Below, one piece after another: positions 53,293 to 62,931 of a stretch of 64,000 bases of DNA. A program made the translations under genes and the position numbers. This DNA comes from Pullulanibacillus camelliae (GTDB lineage Bacteria; Bacillota; Bacilli; Bacillales; Sporolactobacillaceae), in assembly GCF_014642655.1 (NCBI RefSeq), contig NZ_BMIR01000001.1:607518-671517 (forward strand). Reading direction: 5' to 3'. Numbering within the stretch: position 1 is the stretch's first letter; the number at the start of each line of letters is the position of its first letter. Below the pieces are notes generated by a model. The model was not told the origin of the DNA and did no database searches. It saw only the letters and a program-made list of their open reading frames with translations.

Positions 53293-54762
53293 TTAAGGTT
53301 TAACGAAAACCGTTTTAATAGAAGTAAAGAATTCTTTGGCAGCTTCCCCTTGCTCTCGTGATCCGGAGCTAGAGGCTTTCATTCCGCCAAATGGGGCTTG
53401 TAATTCTACACCGGCTGTTTCAAAATTCACCCTCACTAGCCCTGCATCAATATCATCAATAAATGTAAACATATTTTCAATATTTTGAGTGAAGATGGAG
53501 GCGCTCAACCCAAACTCTATATCATTGGCAAGAGAAATCGCCTCCTCAATGGAGGACACCTTCATCAATGCCAAAACCGGTCCGAAAATTTCTTCTTGAC
53601 CGATGGTCATATCAGAGGTGACATCTGCAAAAATGGTAGGTTCTACGTAGAACCCATCAGCGAGCTCAGGAGCTTTGGGACGCCCCCCGCCTAAAAGCAG
53701 TGTCGCCCCTTCCTCTTTTCCTTTTTCAATATAAGCAAGCACCGTATTGAGCTGAGCTTCACTCACACTAGGGCCAATAGCTGTTGCCTCATTCAAGCCA
53801 TCACCAACCTGCAATGCCTCTGTTTTTTCGAGTAGCCTTGCTTTAAAGGCTTCATAAACGCGTTCATGAATAATGACACGACTGGTTGCCGTACATTTTT
53901 GTCCAGTCGAACTAAAGCCCCCGCTGATCGTTGCCGCTACCGCCTTATCAATATCGGCATCCTCCGCTACAATTACTGGGTTTTTCCCACCCATTTCTAA
54001 TTGATATTTCGCCCCTCTGGCGACTGCCTTGCGCGCCACTCCATTCCCAATCGCATTGGACCCAGTAAAGGTGATCCCCTTAACCTGAGGATGCTCAATG
54101 AGCCGATCACCAACTATAGACCCTCTACCTGTGACGATATTGACAACACCTGCTGGAACTCCAGCCTCATGTACACACTCTATGATCTTGGCAGCAGTAA
54201 CTGCGGCTTCACTGGCTGGTTTTAACACAACTGTATTCCCGTATATAAGGGCAGGTGCCATTTTCCATAAGGGAATAGCGACAGGAAAGTTCCATGGTGT
54301 AATCACGCCAACGACCCCAAGCGGCACACGGTCTGTATACATCAGCGCCCGACTATCCGAAGCGGGTATCACATCACCCGTTTTACGCATCCCTTCTGAA
54401 GCATAATAGCGTAATATCGCAATGCCTCTTGAGGTCTCTCCTTTCGCCTCAGCAATAGGTTTACCCATTTCGCGTGTCAGTGTCTCTGCAATCTCCTGAT
54501 GACGTTTTTCTAGGCTTTCTGCAATTTTATATAAATATTGGCCTCTTGCAACGCCGCCGAGCTTCCGCCACGCTTGACTGGCTTGCGTTGCAGCCTCGAC
54601 AGCTTGATCTACGTCCTCTTTAGAAGAATCCTGAACATACCCGACACACTCATGCTGATTTGCCGGACTAATGCATTCCAGTAGCTTCTGAGTAGAGGAA
54701 GCTTTCCACTCACCGTTAATATAATTTTTATATGTTGTAGTTTGCGTTTGTACTGTCATCAT
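53293..54762 (-). CDS. Aldehyde dehydrogenase, probable 2,5-dioxopentanoate (alpha-ketoglutaric semialdehyde) dehydrogenase
   Basis: The 489-residue ALDH has the NAD-binding FTGSNAIG, the catalytic Glu in LEMGGKNPV and the catalytic Cys in GQKCTATSR. It is close in length and motifs to Bacillus ketoglutaric semialdehyde dehydrogenases of glucarate use. Its neighbours, a sugar-acid dehydratase and an FAH-family dehydratase, make that aldehyde, so it would give 2-oxoglutarate as the last step of a Weimberg route. The start has AGGGAG 4-7 bases before two tandem ATGs (54762, 54759). Confidence 0.9.
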   Translation of the reverse strand: MMTVQTQTTTYKNYINGEWKASSTQKLLECISPANQHECVGYVQDSSKEDVDQAVEAATQASQAWRKLGGVARGQYLYKIAESLEKRHQEIAETLTREMGKPIAEAKGETSRGIAILRYYASEGMRKTGDVIPASDSRALMYTDRVPLGVVGVITPWNFPVAIPLWKMAPALIYGNTVVLKPASEAAVTAAKIIECVHEAGVPAGVVNIVTGRGSIVGDRLIEHPQVKGITFTGSNAIGNGVARKAVARGAKYQLEMGGKNPVIVAEDADIDKAVAATISGGFSSTGQKCTATSRVIIHERVYEAFKARLLEKTEALQVGDGLNEATAIGPSVSEAQLNTVLAYIEKGKEEGATLLLGGGRPKAPELADGFYVEPTIFADVTSDMTIGQEEIFGPVLALMKVSSIEEAISLANDIEFGLSASIFTQNIENMFTFIDDIDAGLVRVNFETAGVELQAPFGGMKASSSGSREQGEAAKEFFTSIKTVFVKP

Positions 54763-54786
54763 GAATCTCCCTTTCCGTTCATTTTA

Positions 54787-55686
54787 TTATCTTAACGCTG
54801 ACTTCGGCTGCTGTTGTTTAACCGTATTGCTTAAAATACCAATCCCAGGTATCTCAATATCAATCCGATCCTCTTCTCGTAATGTAAAATCATTCGGAGG
54901 AACAATACAGGTACCCGTCAATAAAATCGTGCCATTAAAAACCACATTGTCTCTTACTAGAAAGCGCGCTAATTCATCGAGTTTGCGCTTCAATTGTGAG
55001 GTATTAGCGGCATCTTCAAAGACAAGCGCATCATGACGATAAATACGGCAGATGATTCGTAGATCATAGGGATTCTCCACAGACTCTGCCAGTCGAATGG
55101 TTGGACCAATCGCGCAGGAATGCCGCCATATCTTTGCTTGTGGCAAGTACAATGGATTTTCCCCCTCTATATCCCGACTGCTCATGTCGTTACCAATGGT
55201 ATAGCCAAGAATCCCTCCAGTATCATCCAGTACGATTCCCAGTTCAGGCTCTGGGATCTGCCATGTTGAATCGCTGCGAAGGAACACTGTGTCACCAGGT
55301 CCTACCGTTCTTTCCTTCGTCGATTTAAAGAAAATCTCTGGCCTTTTTGCATCATAAACCTTGTCATAAAACGTAGGTCCTTCTGCATGATTAGTGCTAG
55401 ATTCATAATTTCGGCCATCACGGCTGCGTTCATATGTCACGCCAGCCGCCCATACTTCTTGAGCCTCTATAGGAACAAGAAGCTCTAATTGTGAAAGCGG
55501 ACTAGGTATTAGCGGTGCGCCTTGAATGACATCCTGTACATGTTGTAAGGGTGTCGATTCATTAAACTCCGCAGCTTTAACCAGTTCTAAAAAATCCTCG
55601 TAGGGCAAAGCATAGATCTTGTCCTCATCCGTAACCGCTGCCAATTGCGGCAGCTCATTCCCGTTAAAATATCTAATGATTCTCAT
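54787..55686 (-). CDS. FAH-family enzyme, probable 2-keto-3-deoxypentonate dehydratase
   Basis: The 299-residue protein ends in a fumarylacetoacetate hydrolase-like domain with WAAGVTYERS, the metal-binding EPELGIV and YTIGNDMSSRDIEG. Related archaeal and bacterial enzymes of about 300 residues dehydrate 2-keto-3-deoxy-xylonate or -arabonate to the semialdehyde. It lies 24 bases before the ALDH gene and after the IclR gene. A hydrolase role on another acylpyruvate is possible, but the pathway context fits better. Confidence 0.87.
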   Translation of the reverse strand: MRIIRYFNGNELPQLAAVTDEDKIYALPYEDFLELVKAAEFNESTPLQHVQDVIQGAPLIPSPLSQLELLVPIEAQEVWAAGVTYERSRDGRNYESSTNHAEGPTFYDKVYDAKRPEIFFKSTKERTVGPGDTVFLRSDSTWQIPEPELGIVLDDTGGILGYTIGNDMSSRDIEGENPLYLPQAKIWRHSCAIGPTIRLAESVENPYDLRIICRIYRHDALVFEDAANTSQLKRKLDELARFLVRDNVVFNGTILLTGTCIVPPNDFTLREEDRIDIEIPGIGILSNTVKQQQPKSALR

Positions 55687-55781
55687 GATGCCCTCCTTTA
55701 TCCTTGATAGTTTTATAATATAAAACTACGTTCCCTTTAATGACTAGAAGCCTTTCATCATGAAAAGCGATCGGCTTCATG

Positions 55782-56555
55782 TTAATACGTACGAAGAGCA
55801 GGTTGATAGCCTAATTGTTGTGAAATAACTTCACCGGCTGCCTTTATCTTAGGAACAAGCGTCTCTAACGCTCCCGGTGTCATGTTCGGAGTCGGCATAG
55901 ATAAGCTAATCGCCGCTGTGACCTCCCCCATATGGTTACGTATGGGAATCGCAATACACGTTATGCCAGGTTCGTTTTCCTCATGATCAATCGCATACCC
56001 ACGTTCCCGAACACGTTCCAGCTCCTTTAAAAAATCCTGCTCGTTGGTTATTGTTTTTTCTGTTTGCCGATGATACACATATCCTTCTAAAATTTGTCTT
56101 AATTCAGCTGGGCTTTTAAAGGCAACCAATGCTTTGCCAACCCCACTACTATGAATGGGAATGCGGCGACCAATCCGTGAATAAACAACCGTTGCCGAGC
56201 TCCCCTCAACCTTATCGATATACAAACCTTCTCTTCCATCTAAAATCACTAAATGGAGAGTGTAACCCGTTTGCATCGATAGTTCTAATAAATGCTGTCG
56301 TGCGATGGAACGCACATCCAAATGCCCCACAACCAGATTGCCTCTCTCAAATAATTTCAATCCCAGCTTATATTTTCCTGTCTCATGATCTTGGTCAATA
56401 TAACCATGCTGTTGTAAGGTTTTAAGTAGTGAATGGGCCGTGCTTTTATTCAGGTCGAGCCGCCTGCTAATTTCTGTAATTTTTAACTCTGTTGTATATT
56501 CATCAAATAAATCTAAAATTCGCAGTGCTCGATCTACTGATTGAATCAATGGCAT
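55782..56555 (-). CDS. IclR-family transcriptional regulator
   Basis: The 257-residue protein has an N-terminal winged helix (ITEISRRLDLNKSTAHSLLK) and a C-terminal IclR effector domain (YSRIGRRIPIHSSGVGKALV, GYAIDHEENEPGITCIAIPI). It lies between the dehydratase genes of a sugar-acid route and probably senses a pathway intermediate. It is transcribed in the same direction as its neighbours, with about 95 bases before the FAH gene. Confidence 0.93.
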   Translation of the reverse strand: MPLIQSVDRALRILDLFDEYTTELKITEISRRLDLNKSTAHSLLKTLQQHGYIDQDHETGKYKLGLKLFERGNLVVGHLDVRSIARQHLLELSMQTGYTLHLVILDGREGLYIDKVEGSSATVVYSRIGRRIPIHSSGVGKALVAFKSPAELRQILEGYVYHRQTEKTITNEQDFLKELERVRERGYAIDHEENEPGITCIAIPIRNHMGEVTAAISLSMPTPNMTPGALETLVPKIKAAGEVISQQLGYQPALRTY

Positions 56556-56752
56556 GGAATCAGTCCTTACTCTCGTTTGATTTTTCTTATCTTTAGTTTA
56601 CCACTAGGAAGAGGTATGCCGCACGGCAGCAAGCAGGACTGACTACTCAAAGCTTTTATACGCCTTGTCATGAATCCCCCCTTTTAAAATCTTGAGCAGA
56701 GTAAGATTCGTCTACTAATGCGTTTCCGAAAGCTTTGTAATTTAGAAAGACA

Positions 56753-58741
56753 TTATGCACGTGCTGATTTTTCGGCTAATGCGGCTTTACCTGCCCTCAA
56801 TACCTCAATGATTTTATCAACATCATAAACGCTTCCTTTCCAAATGCCACCGCTGACAGATTGTAATTCTGCCCACAACCTCGTATCATCTGGCAGCTTG
56901 GGGTCCGCTTGCAAATCAGGATGAAGCTCCCGCTCAGCCAATACCTTTGCTCCTTCTTCAGGGGTGAATTCTTCCTCTCCTATTCCAATGAAATCGATGC
57001 TACCCTCAAGCCTATTCCGGTCGACAACCATTTGAATTTTATCTCCTGTACGGAGCTTCCCAATCGGTCCGCCCGCTAAGGCCTCAGGGCCAACATGCCC
57101 AACACAAGCTCCTGTCGATACTCCTGAAAATCGTGCATCTGTGATAAGAGATACATATTTTCCATAAGACAGGTGCTTCAAGGCCGAGGTAATTTGATAG
57201 GTTTCTTCCATTCCCGTACCTGAAGGACCTCTTCCGATTAAAACCATGATATCTCCAGCATGAATTTTTCCATCTTTTATCGCAGCGATGGCCTCTTCCT
57301 CCGACGTAAATACCTTTGCATAACCGGTTTGCCGATAGACACCGTCTTCATCTACAACCTCAGGATCGATGGCCGTTGATTTAATCACTGAACCTTCTGG
57401 AGCAATATTGCCAATTGGAAAGGTAACAGTAGAAGTTAATCCACGTGTGCGTGATCGTTCAGGACCCATAATGACCTCATCAGGATCGACACCATCTAAT
57501 GCCTTCAATTGCTTTCTCACGGTATAACGACGCTCCGATGATTCCCACCAATCCAAAACGGTATCCAAAGTTTCACCCGTTGCGGTTAAAGCCTTCACAT
57601 TCAGCAAGCCTAATTGACGAAGATGCAGCATAACCTCCGGAACACCACCAGCCAAGAAAGCTCGAACTGTTGGATGATAATCAGGTCCATTCGGTAGCAC
57701 ACTCACAAGTCTCGGAACCCTTTGATTGATCCGATTCCACTCCTGAACCGTTGGCACCTTCCGTTTTGCTGCATGGGCGATCGCGGGGATGTGAAGTAAC
57801 AGGTTGGTCGACCCACCAAAAGCGGCGTGAATCACCATGGCGTTTTCGATGGCTTGATCGGTTAATATATCCTTCATGCCGAAGCCCTGTGCCTCAAGAG
57901 CCAACGCGGCGCGTGCCGATTGCCTGCTCATTTCATCCCAAATAGGTTGACCCGAGGGTGCTAAAGCCGAGTGAGGCACAGACATCCCTAGCGCCTCGGC
58001 AACGACCTGTGCGGTGCCCGCTGTTCCGAGGAACTGACAGCCGCCCCCTGGAGTCGCACAGGCTCTGCAACCTAAATCCGCTGCCTCTTGCAAAGAGAGT
58101 TCATGCTGAGCATAGCGGACCCCAATCGTCTGCACCTTACCGGCATCCTCCCCATAAGTTGGTGGAAGCGTCACGCCCCCTGGAACAATGACACAAGGAA
58201 GATCATGCATAGCCGCCAATGCCACCATCATAGCTGGCAATCCTTTATCACATGTTGCCACCCCCATGACAGCATGTCGAGTCGGCAACGAGCGCGTGAG
58301 TCGGCGCAAGACAACAGCAGCATCATTACGATATGGAAGCGAATCGAACATCCCTGTTGTCCCTTGTGAACGTCCGTCACAGGGATCACTTACATAACCA
58401 GCAAAAGGGACACCACCATGACTGCGAATTTCTTCTGCTGCCGCTCGCATCAGCAAGCCAATTTCCCAATGTCCCGTATGATACCCCAAAGCAATCGGCG
58501 TCCCATCCTCAGCACGAATGCCACCTTGTGTGCCAAGAATGAGCACTTGTTTACCCGTTAACTTTGAAGGCTTCCAGCCCATACCAACATTTTGTGTTAA
58601 ACCAAATAAATTCCCGCTCGGAGAATGCATGAGCATCTCATGAGTTAACGGAAGTGTCCCCTTTGGGCCGTGAGCATGTGTTTTAAGCGTATACAAATCT
58701 TCCCGTTTGGCATCCATGATGCTCTTCAACTGCTCGCTCAT
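56753..58741 (-). CDS. D-xylonate-type dehydratase (YjhG/YagF branch of the IlvD/Edd family)
   Basis: At 662 residues it fits the YjhG/YagF group (about 655), longer than IlvD (about 560) or Edd (about 600). Signature parts are present: [58 protein letters not shown] (iron-sulfur cysteines), [20 protein letters not shown] and [20 protein letters not shown]. The family removes water from xylonate to give 2-keto-3-deoxy-xylonate. L-arabonate or another pentonate is also possible. It is first in the pentonate gene set; a cre-like site lies 50 bases upstream. Confidence 0.92.
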   Translation of the reverse strand: MSEQLKSIMDAKREDLYTLKTHAHGPKGTLPLTHEMLMHSPSGNLFGLTQNVGMGWKPSKLTGKQVLILGTQGGIRAEDGTPIALGYHTGHWEIGLLMRAAAEEIRSHGGVPFAGYVSDPCDGRSQGTTGMFDSLPYRNDAAVVLRRLTRSLPTRHAVMGVATCDKGLPAMMVALAAMHDLPCVIVPGGVTLPPTYGEDAGKVQTIGVRYAQHELSLQEAADLGCRACATPGGGCQFLGTAGTAQVVAEALGMSVPHSALAPSGQPIWDEMSRQSARAALALEAQGFGMKDILTDQAIENAMVIHAAFGGSTNLLLHIPAIAHAAKRKVPTVQEWNRINQRVPRLVSVLPNGPDYHPTVRAFLAGGVPEVMLHLRQLGLLNVKALTATGETLDTVLDWWESSERRYTVRKQLKALDGVDPDEVIMGPERSRTRGLTSTVTFPIGNIAPEGSVIKSTAIDPEVVDEDGVYRQTGYAKVFTSEEEAIAAIKDGKIHAGDIMVLIGRGPSGTGMEETYQITSALKHLSYGKYVSLITDARFSGVSTGACVGHVGPEALAGGPIGKLRTGDKIQMVVDRNRLEGSIDFIGIGEEEFTPEEGAKVLAERELHPDLQADPKLPDDTRLWAELQSVSGGIWKGSVYDVDKIIEVLRAGKAALAEKSARA

Positions 58742-59084
58742 TGGTAATCCTCCTTATGAACAAAATCAAATAAACGATAGAACACCCATCTATAAAACGC
58801 TTTCAAACCAACATACACTCTTCTGTGTTTTCTCTAATGACTAGCCTTTCACCCCCATCATTTGTTTTATATTATAAAACACCGTTCTCATTTAAAGTTA
58901 AAAAATTAAAGACTCTTTCTATGTAGCCTTTAAGATACTTATGTTACATGGGGTTATTGTAATACAATTTTCTTTCAATTGCAAATTATTCAATCTAACC
59001 CTCTAACAGAAACCTTAACGTTAATGTCATATTAAATATAAATTGCCTAAAATAGACAAAGCCATCCCATCCTTGTCTAGATAC
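58742..59084. other. Promoter region of the pentonate genes
   Basis: It is AT-rich. The only signal I see is the cre-like element at 58792-58805; no clear -35/-10 pair was found by eye. Confidence 0.4.
58792..58805. promoter_or_regulatory. cre-like site upstream of the xylonate dehydratase gene
   Basis: The minus strand reads TGAAAGCGTTTTAT, matching the CcpA cre consensus except for the last two positions. Confidence 0.4.
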
Positions 59085-59240
59085 AGAACATCATCATATA
59101 TGGAAGAGGTCGCATTGCATAGTCAAGTGGATGAGAGCCCTTCATGATTCACTCAAAAGGTCGAACGCATTGCGTCGGAATTGTGAATGCGTTCGACTTC
59201 TCTATGAGCTGAATACTTCTGTCCCAACCCCTCTTATTTT
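59085..59240. repeat. Dispersed repeat, copy G, overlapping the siderophore operon end
   Basis: ATATGGAAGAGGTCGCATTG then CATAGTCAAGTGGAT matches copies A and F. TCGAACGCATT (59161-59171) and AATGCGTTCGA (59186-59196) form a hairpin as in copy B. The right part is the inverse of copy C. The repeat touches the last codons of the iucC-like gene, and its hairpin may end that transcript. Confidence 0.8.
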
Positions 59241-61033
59241 CCAGCATATTGGCTTAATACATTTTTTATCACACCGTATTCACTGGCATGAGGACGATCG
59301 TCGCCATCTGCATAGCCGTCATCTACCATGCGATTACGGTTAAGACATAGCTTAGTCATTGTTGGCTTAAAAAGATCAAAAAGTTTAAAGCGATCTGCTA
59401 ATTCTGGGAACCTTTTTTGGTAAGCTAATATCGTCTCAGCTAACTGACGCCAAAATAACGACTCATCCATATCATAATAGGTTGCAAGAATGTCCGCCAA
59501 ATAACGATAGTGGCAAACAAACAAGCCGGTAAATAAAAATTGACATAGCCCTTCAGGGGGCTCACTCCTTAATACCTTTCGCAGCTTTTCAGACAACGTC
59601 GTTAATTCTTCTAATGGCTGATCGCTCACATTGACATCATCGACGAAGTCTTTTATCGCTAGCCTGCAGGGAAAACCATCTTTTAATACAAGGATGGTAT
59701 TCTGACCATGAGGAGAAAATACTGTGCCATATTTATAAAGATAGTGAAGTAACGGCGGGAGCATAACATCAAACAGTTGTTTTGTCCAAGCATTGACGGA
59801 TACGCCTGATTGCTCTATCAAGCTAGCCACTAGAGGCTTACCATCCTTATCAACATATAATAGCGCAGCGAGGGTGATAGGCTGTTCCCCCTTCTCCATG
59901 TAAGTATAAATACTCTCTCTCCAAATGCATCCGAGCATTTCGAGATATTGATAAGGCGCTCCCATTAAACGTTCATAATACGGATGACCGTAATTGATAC
60001 TCGCAACTTCCCCTGGAAGGATTACCCGACATTCCTCTCTTAAAAAGGCGTCCTTTGTCATTATATCTTTAATATATTCAGTGATTTCCGGAGCAACAAC
60101 AGTACGCTCAGCGGGTAGGCCCCTATAGACCAAAGTATTTAAAATACTCATTGGCAGCTTAATATGATGTTTATGTTTCTGATCCATATTAACAAATGTC
60201 CGAATCGATTGTTGTGGGAGATAGGCGTCAGGCCCAACCCCTAAAAAGTAGATATTTCCTATGGCGATCTCTTCAGCAAAAGCGGGTATAATGATATTTT
60301 TCCATTGCCATTCATGAACAGGTAGCCAATAATAATCATCAGGATGGACACCTCGCTGTTGGAGCATAAGACGATAGGTTTCCCTCGTCTTATCATCGAG
60401 TTCAAATTGAATAAGCATATCATAAGACAACTCACTGGTCGCGTGGAAGCTTGCTTTCTCTTTATGAACAGCTAGCCAGTTTAATTGCACACGTTGCTGT
60501 GCCTCAGGGGCATAACATAAAAAGTCATCAATACTAAACCCGATTCTCCCTTTGTTATAAGTAATCCAGGGATGTCCCGTCATCACACCTTCAAGATCAG
60601 CATAATCGTAGGCAACAAGATCATCAGATTTTTCATGATGATGCGCTAAAATATAAGCATCGGCAAACAAGGTGTTCTGTAACTCTTTAATAAGATGGCC
60701 TGTTGTTTCAGGTTTCATTTTAATTGTCGACTGACTATCAAGTAAAAATTGAATGGCGCTTCCCGCTACGCGCCACCCCTGATCAACATATTGGATGACG
60801 CTCCCCTCGACGATATGAACGTTTCCAAATAAACGCTGAATCGCGTGAAACCGATACGTGTGCATTGATAAAGATAATTCATAGTATCTGCACCCCGTAT
60901 TTTCCTCAATTAAAGTGGGTGCAATCATATCTTCATACATAAATTCAGCAATCATTTTTTCTAGAAGCCGCTGATTCACCTTGAGCCATGCTTCGGAACT
61001 CAGAATGTCTTGAGGACTATCTTTCACCAACAT
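59234..61033 (-). CDS. NIS siderophore synthetase, IucC/RhbF type
   Basis: The roughly 600-residue IucA/IucC-family enzyme has the ATP- and citrate-site pieces GHPWITYNKGRIGFS, YYWLPVHEWQWKNII, SIRTFVNMDQKHKHHIKLPM, SPHGQNTILVLKDG and a C-terminal FhuF-like iron-sulfur-free helical part. It would join a hydroxamate amine to a citrate half-amide. It is last in the operon. I start it at 61033 (MLVKDSPQD), where AAAAGGAG lies 8 bases upstream, overlapping the monooxygenase end by 17 bases. A symbol such as rhbF would assume the product. Confidence 0.9.
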   Translation of the reverse strand: MLVKDSPQDILSSEAWLKVNQRLLEKMIAEFMYEDMIAPTLIEENTGCRYYELSLSMHTYRFHAIQRLFGNVHIVEGSVIQYVDQGWRVAGSAIQFLLDSQSTIKMKPETTGHLIKELQNTLFADAYILAHHHEKSDDLVAYDYADLEGVMTGHPWITYNKGRIGFSIDDFLCYAPEAQQRVQLNWLAVHKEKASFHATSELSYDMLIQFELDDKTRETYRLMLQQRGVHPDDYYWLPVHEWQWKNIIIPAFAEEIAIGNIYFLGVGPDAYLPQQSIRTFVNMDQKHKHHIKLPMSILNTLVYRGLPAERTVVAPEITEYIKDIMTKDAFLREECRVILPGEVASINYGHPYYERLMGAPYQYLEMLGCIWRESIYTYMEKGEQPITLAALLYVDKDGKPLVASLIEQSGVSVNAWTKQLFDVMLPPLLHYLYKYGTVFSPHGQNTILVLKDGFPCRLAIKDFVDDVNVSDQPLEELTTLSEKLRKVLRSEPPEGLCQFLFTGLFVCHYRYLADILATYYDMDESLFWRQLAETILAYQKRFPELADRFKLFDLFKPTMTKLCLNRNRMVDDGYADGDDRPHASEYGVIKNVLSQYAGK

Positions 61034-62375
61034 ATGCTTCACTCCTTTTGCTCACCATATTGGTGACGCCAAATGTTTGAAAAACATTTTTCTTGTGTAC
61101 TGGATACAGCTCTCTTTCCGTCAGATCATTAATAATCATTGCATTTCTGTGAGCACCCAGCCCCAAATCAGGTGCGCCAATCCCATGTGTGTGCCATTCG
61201 CCATTTTGAATATATACATGATGGGATGCAGGCGTTGTAAGCTGTAAGCGGTAATGAGCATCGACCTTATATCTCCCCTGCTCATCCCAATCGATCAAAG
61301 CCTTTAAGCCTTCTAAGCAATCCGGGATGGCTGGATGATAGCCCGTCCCTAATATCACCACTTCAGTAGAGTGCTTAAACGGCTTATTTTGCTGCCACTG
61401 CCGACCTTGTAACTCCCACTTGCCGTCATTAGCAATGAGACGCTCTATCTCTATCATCGCTTGTAAAGTGACAGCAGGAATCACACCTCCGATAGAACGC
61501 GTATACAGCAAATCGTATATCGCAGCAATCGTATTCACACTGATCCCTTTATATAACAGGTCTTGCTTTGGAAAGATCTCATCGCGTTTTTGTTGAGATA
61601 ACTGCTGGAAGTAATCGATATAATCGGGGGAAAAATGCTCGAGCCCAAGCTTCGAATACTCCATTGGGAAAAATCCTCTAGATCGCGTCAACCATGTTAG
61701 TGCGTAATCATAATTATTTTGTTGTTCTAAGAGATTATAAAAGATCTCAGCGGCGCTCTGACCAGAACCAATCACCGTGATCGATTTTGCCCTTAAAGTC
61801 GTTTTTTTCTTCAGTAGATAATCGGCAGAATGGAAAACCCTTTTACCGAGATGCTCCCGCAATGCTGGAGGAACAAAAGGTATTGTTCCTGTTCCGACAA
61901 CAATATGTTTGGCTATATAGGTCTTCTCACTCTGGGTGGCATAATGCATCACTTTAACCTCAAACCCGCCATTTATTTTAGTAATGCCCGTGACCTTGGC
62001 CCCAAAGTGACAATGAGGCAACTGTCCAGCCACCCATTGACAATAATGATTGTATTCTTGTCTTGGAATATGAAAGTTTTCTAGAAAGTAAAAAGAATAA
62101 AGCCGTTGATGGGATTGCAAGTAATTTAAAAAACTATATGGGCTCGTCACATCTGCCATGCTCACTAAATCAGCTAAAAATGGGACTTGTAAGGTGGTCC
62201 CTTCAATCAGCATCCCAGGATGCCAATCGAAGCGCTCATGCTGTTCAAAAAAAAGACTATTAACTTCTGGAGCTTTGGTCAGTAAAGCTGCCAAGCCTAA
62301 ATTAAATGGCCCAATGCCAATGCCAATCAAATCATATATAACGTTATCGTTAGCGTTATAGTACTGGGAGCCCAT
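61017..62375 (-). CDS. L-lysine/ornithine/diamine N-monooxygenase, IucD/RhbE type
   Basis: This FAD- and NADPH-dependent enzyme hydroxylates a terminal amine, the first step to the hydroxamate. FAD binding is seen at GIGIGPFNLGLAALL, NADPH binding at VIGSGQSAAEIFYNLL, and the C-terminal FAD/substrate motif at ILGTGYHPAIP. The start at 62375 (MGSQYYNAN) gives 452 residues and has AAGGA 9 bases upstream; the frame from 62408 runs further into the acetyltransferase gene. The substrate (lysine or 1,3-diaminopropane) cannot be read here. Confidence 0.92.
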   Translation of the reverse strand: MGSQYYNANDNVIYDLIGIGIGPFNLGLAALLTKAPEVNSLFFEQHERFDWHPGMLIEGTTLQVPFLADLVSMADVTSPYSFLNYLQSHQRLYSFYFLENFHIPRQEYNHYCQWVAGQLPHCHFGAKVTGITKINGGFEVKVMHYATQSEKTYIAKHIVVGTGTIPFVPPALREHLGKRVFHSADYLLKKKTTLRAKSITVIGSGQSAAEIFYNLLEQQNNYDYALTWLTRSRGFFPMEYSKLGLEHFSPDYIDYFQQLSQQKRDEIFPKQDLLYKGISVNTIAAIYDLLYTRSIGGVIPAVTLQAMIEIERLIANDGKWELQGRQWQQNKPFKHSTEVVILGTGYHPAIPDCLEGLKALIDWDEQGRYKVDAHYRLQLTTPASHHVYIQNGEWHTHGIGAPDLGLGAHRNAMIINDLTERELYPVHKKNVFQTFGVTNMVSKRSEAYVGER

Positions 62376-62931
62376 CTTGCCACATCCTTTCAAAGCGTTC
62401 TCGCTCACAAATCATTAATAGCCCCGTCTTATCTGGAAGAGAGACTGGCTTTACCGATTCAAAGCCACATTTCGTAAAAATATGGATCATTTTTTTATTG
62501 CGCATATCCGGCTCAGCTACAACCCGCTCAGTTTCTTCATTCAAAAAGCAATAGCGTACCATTGCCGCTAGAAGGGGGAGAGCATAGCCCTTACCTAAAT
62601 AGCGCGTCTCACCAATCAAGAGGTGAAGGCCTTGATCTGCCTCACCATACGCATAATAGTTCCCAATGATGTCATCCTTTGCCCAATACACTTCCCAATA
62701 ACTTATTGGCTCATCATCAACATAGCCGAGATATAAAGTTTGATGGTGATCCTGAAGTGCCTTCTGCAAATGCTGCTTAAAAGCATCGTAGGGCATGTTT
62801 AATCCCCAATAAGGAATGACGTGTCCCGCATTCATCCACTTATAAATCCGATCTAAGTCCCGCGCCATCACAACTTTTTGAAAGGACAATGTTTGTCCTC
62901 TATCAGTATGTAGGACTGTGAATGTCATCAT
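62356..62931 (-). CDS. Hydroxylamine N-acetyltransferase, IucB/RhbD type
   Basis: The 191-residue GNAT of the siderophore type has DLDRIYKWMNAGHVIPYWGL at the N-terminus, YWEVYWAKDDIIGNYY in the middle, GIHLLIG-like LHLLIGETRYLGKGYALPLL, and EPDMRNKKMIHIFTKCGFE. It would acetylate the hydroxylated amine to the hydroxamate. It overlaps the genes on both sides by 20-29 bases, as in tight siderophore operons. Confidence 0.92.
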   Translation of the reverse strand: MMTFTVLHTDRGQTLSFQKVVMARDLDRIYKWMNAGHVIPYWGLNMPYDAFKQHLQKALQDHHQTLYLGYVDDEPISYWEVYWAKDDIIGNYYAYGEADQGLHLLIGETRYLGKGYALPLLAAMVRYCFLNEETERVVAEPDMRNKKMIHIFTKCGFESVKPVSLPDKTGLLMICERERFERMWQDGLPVL

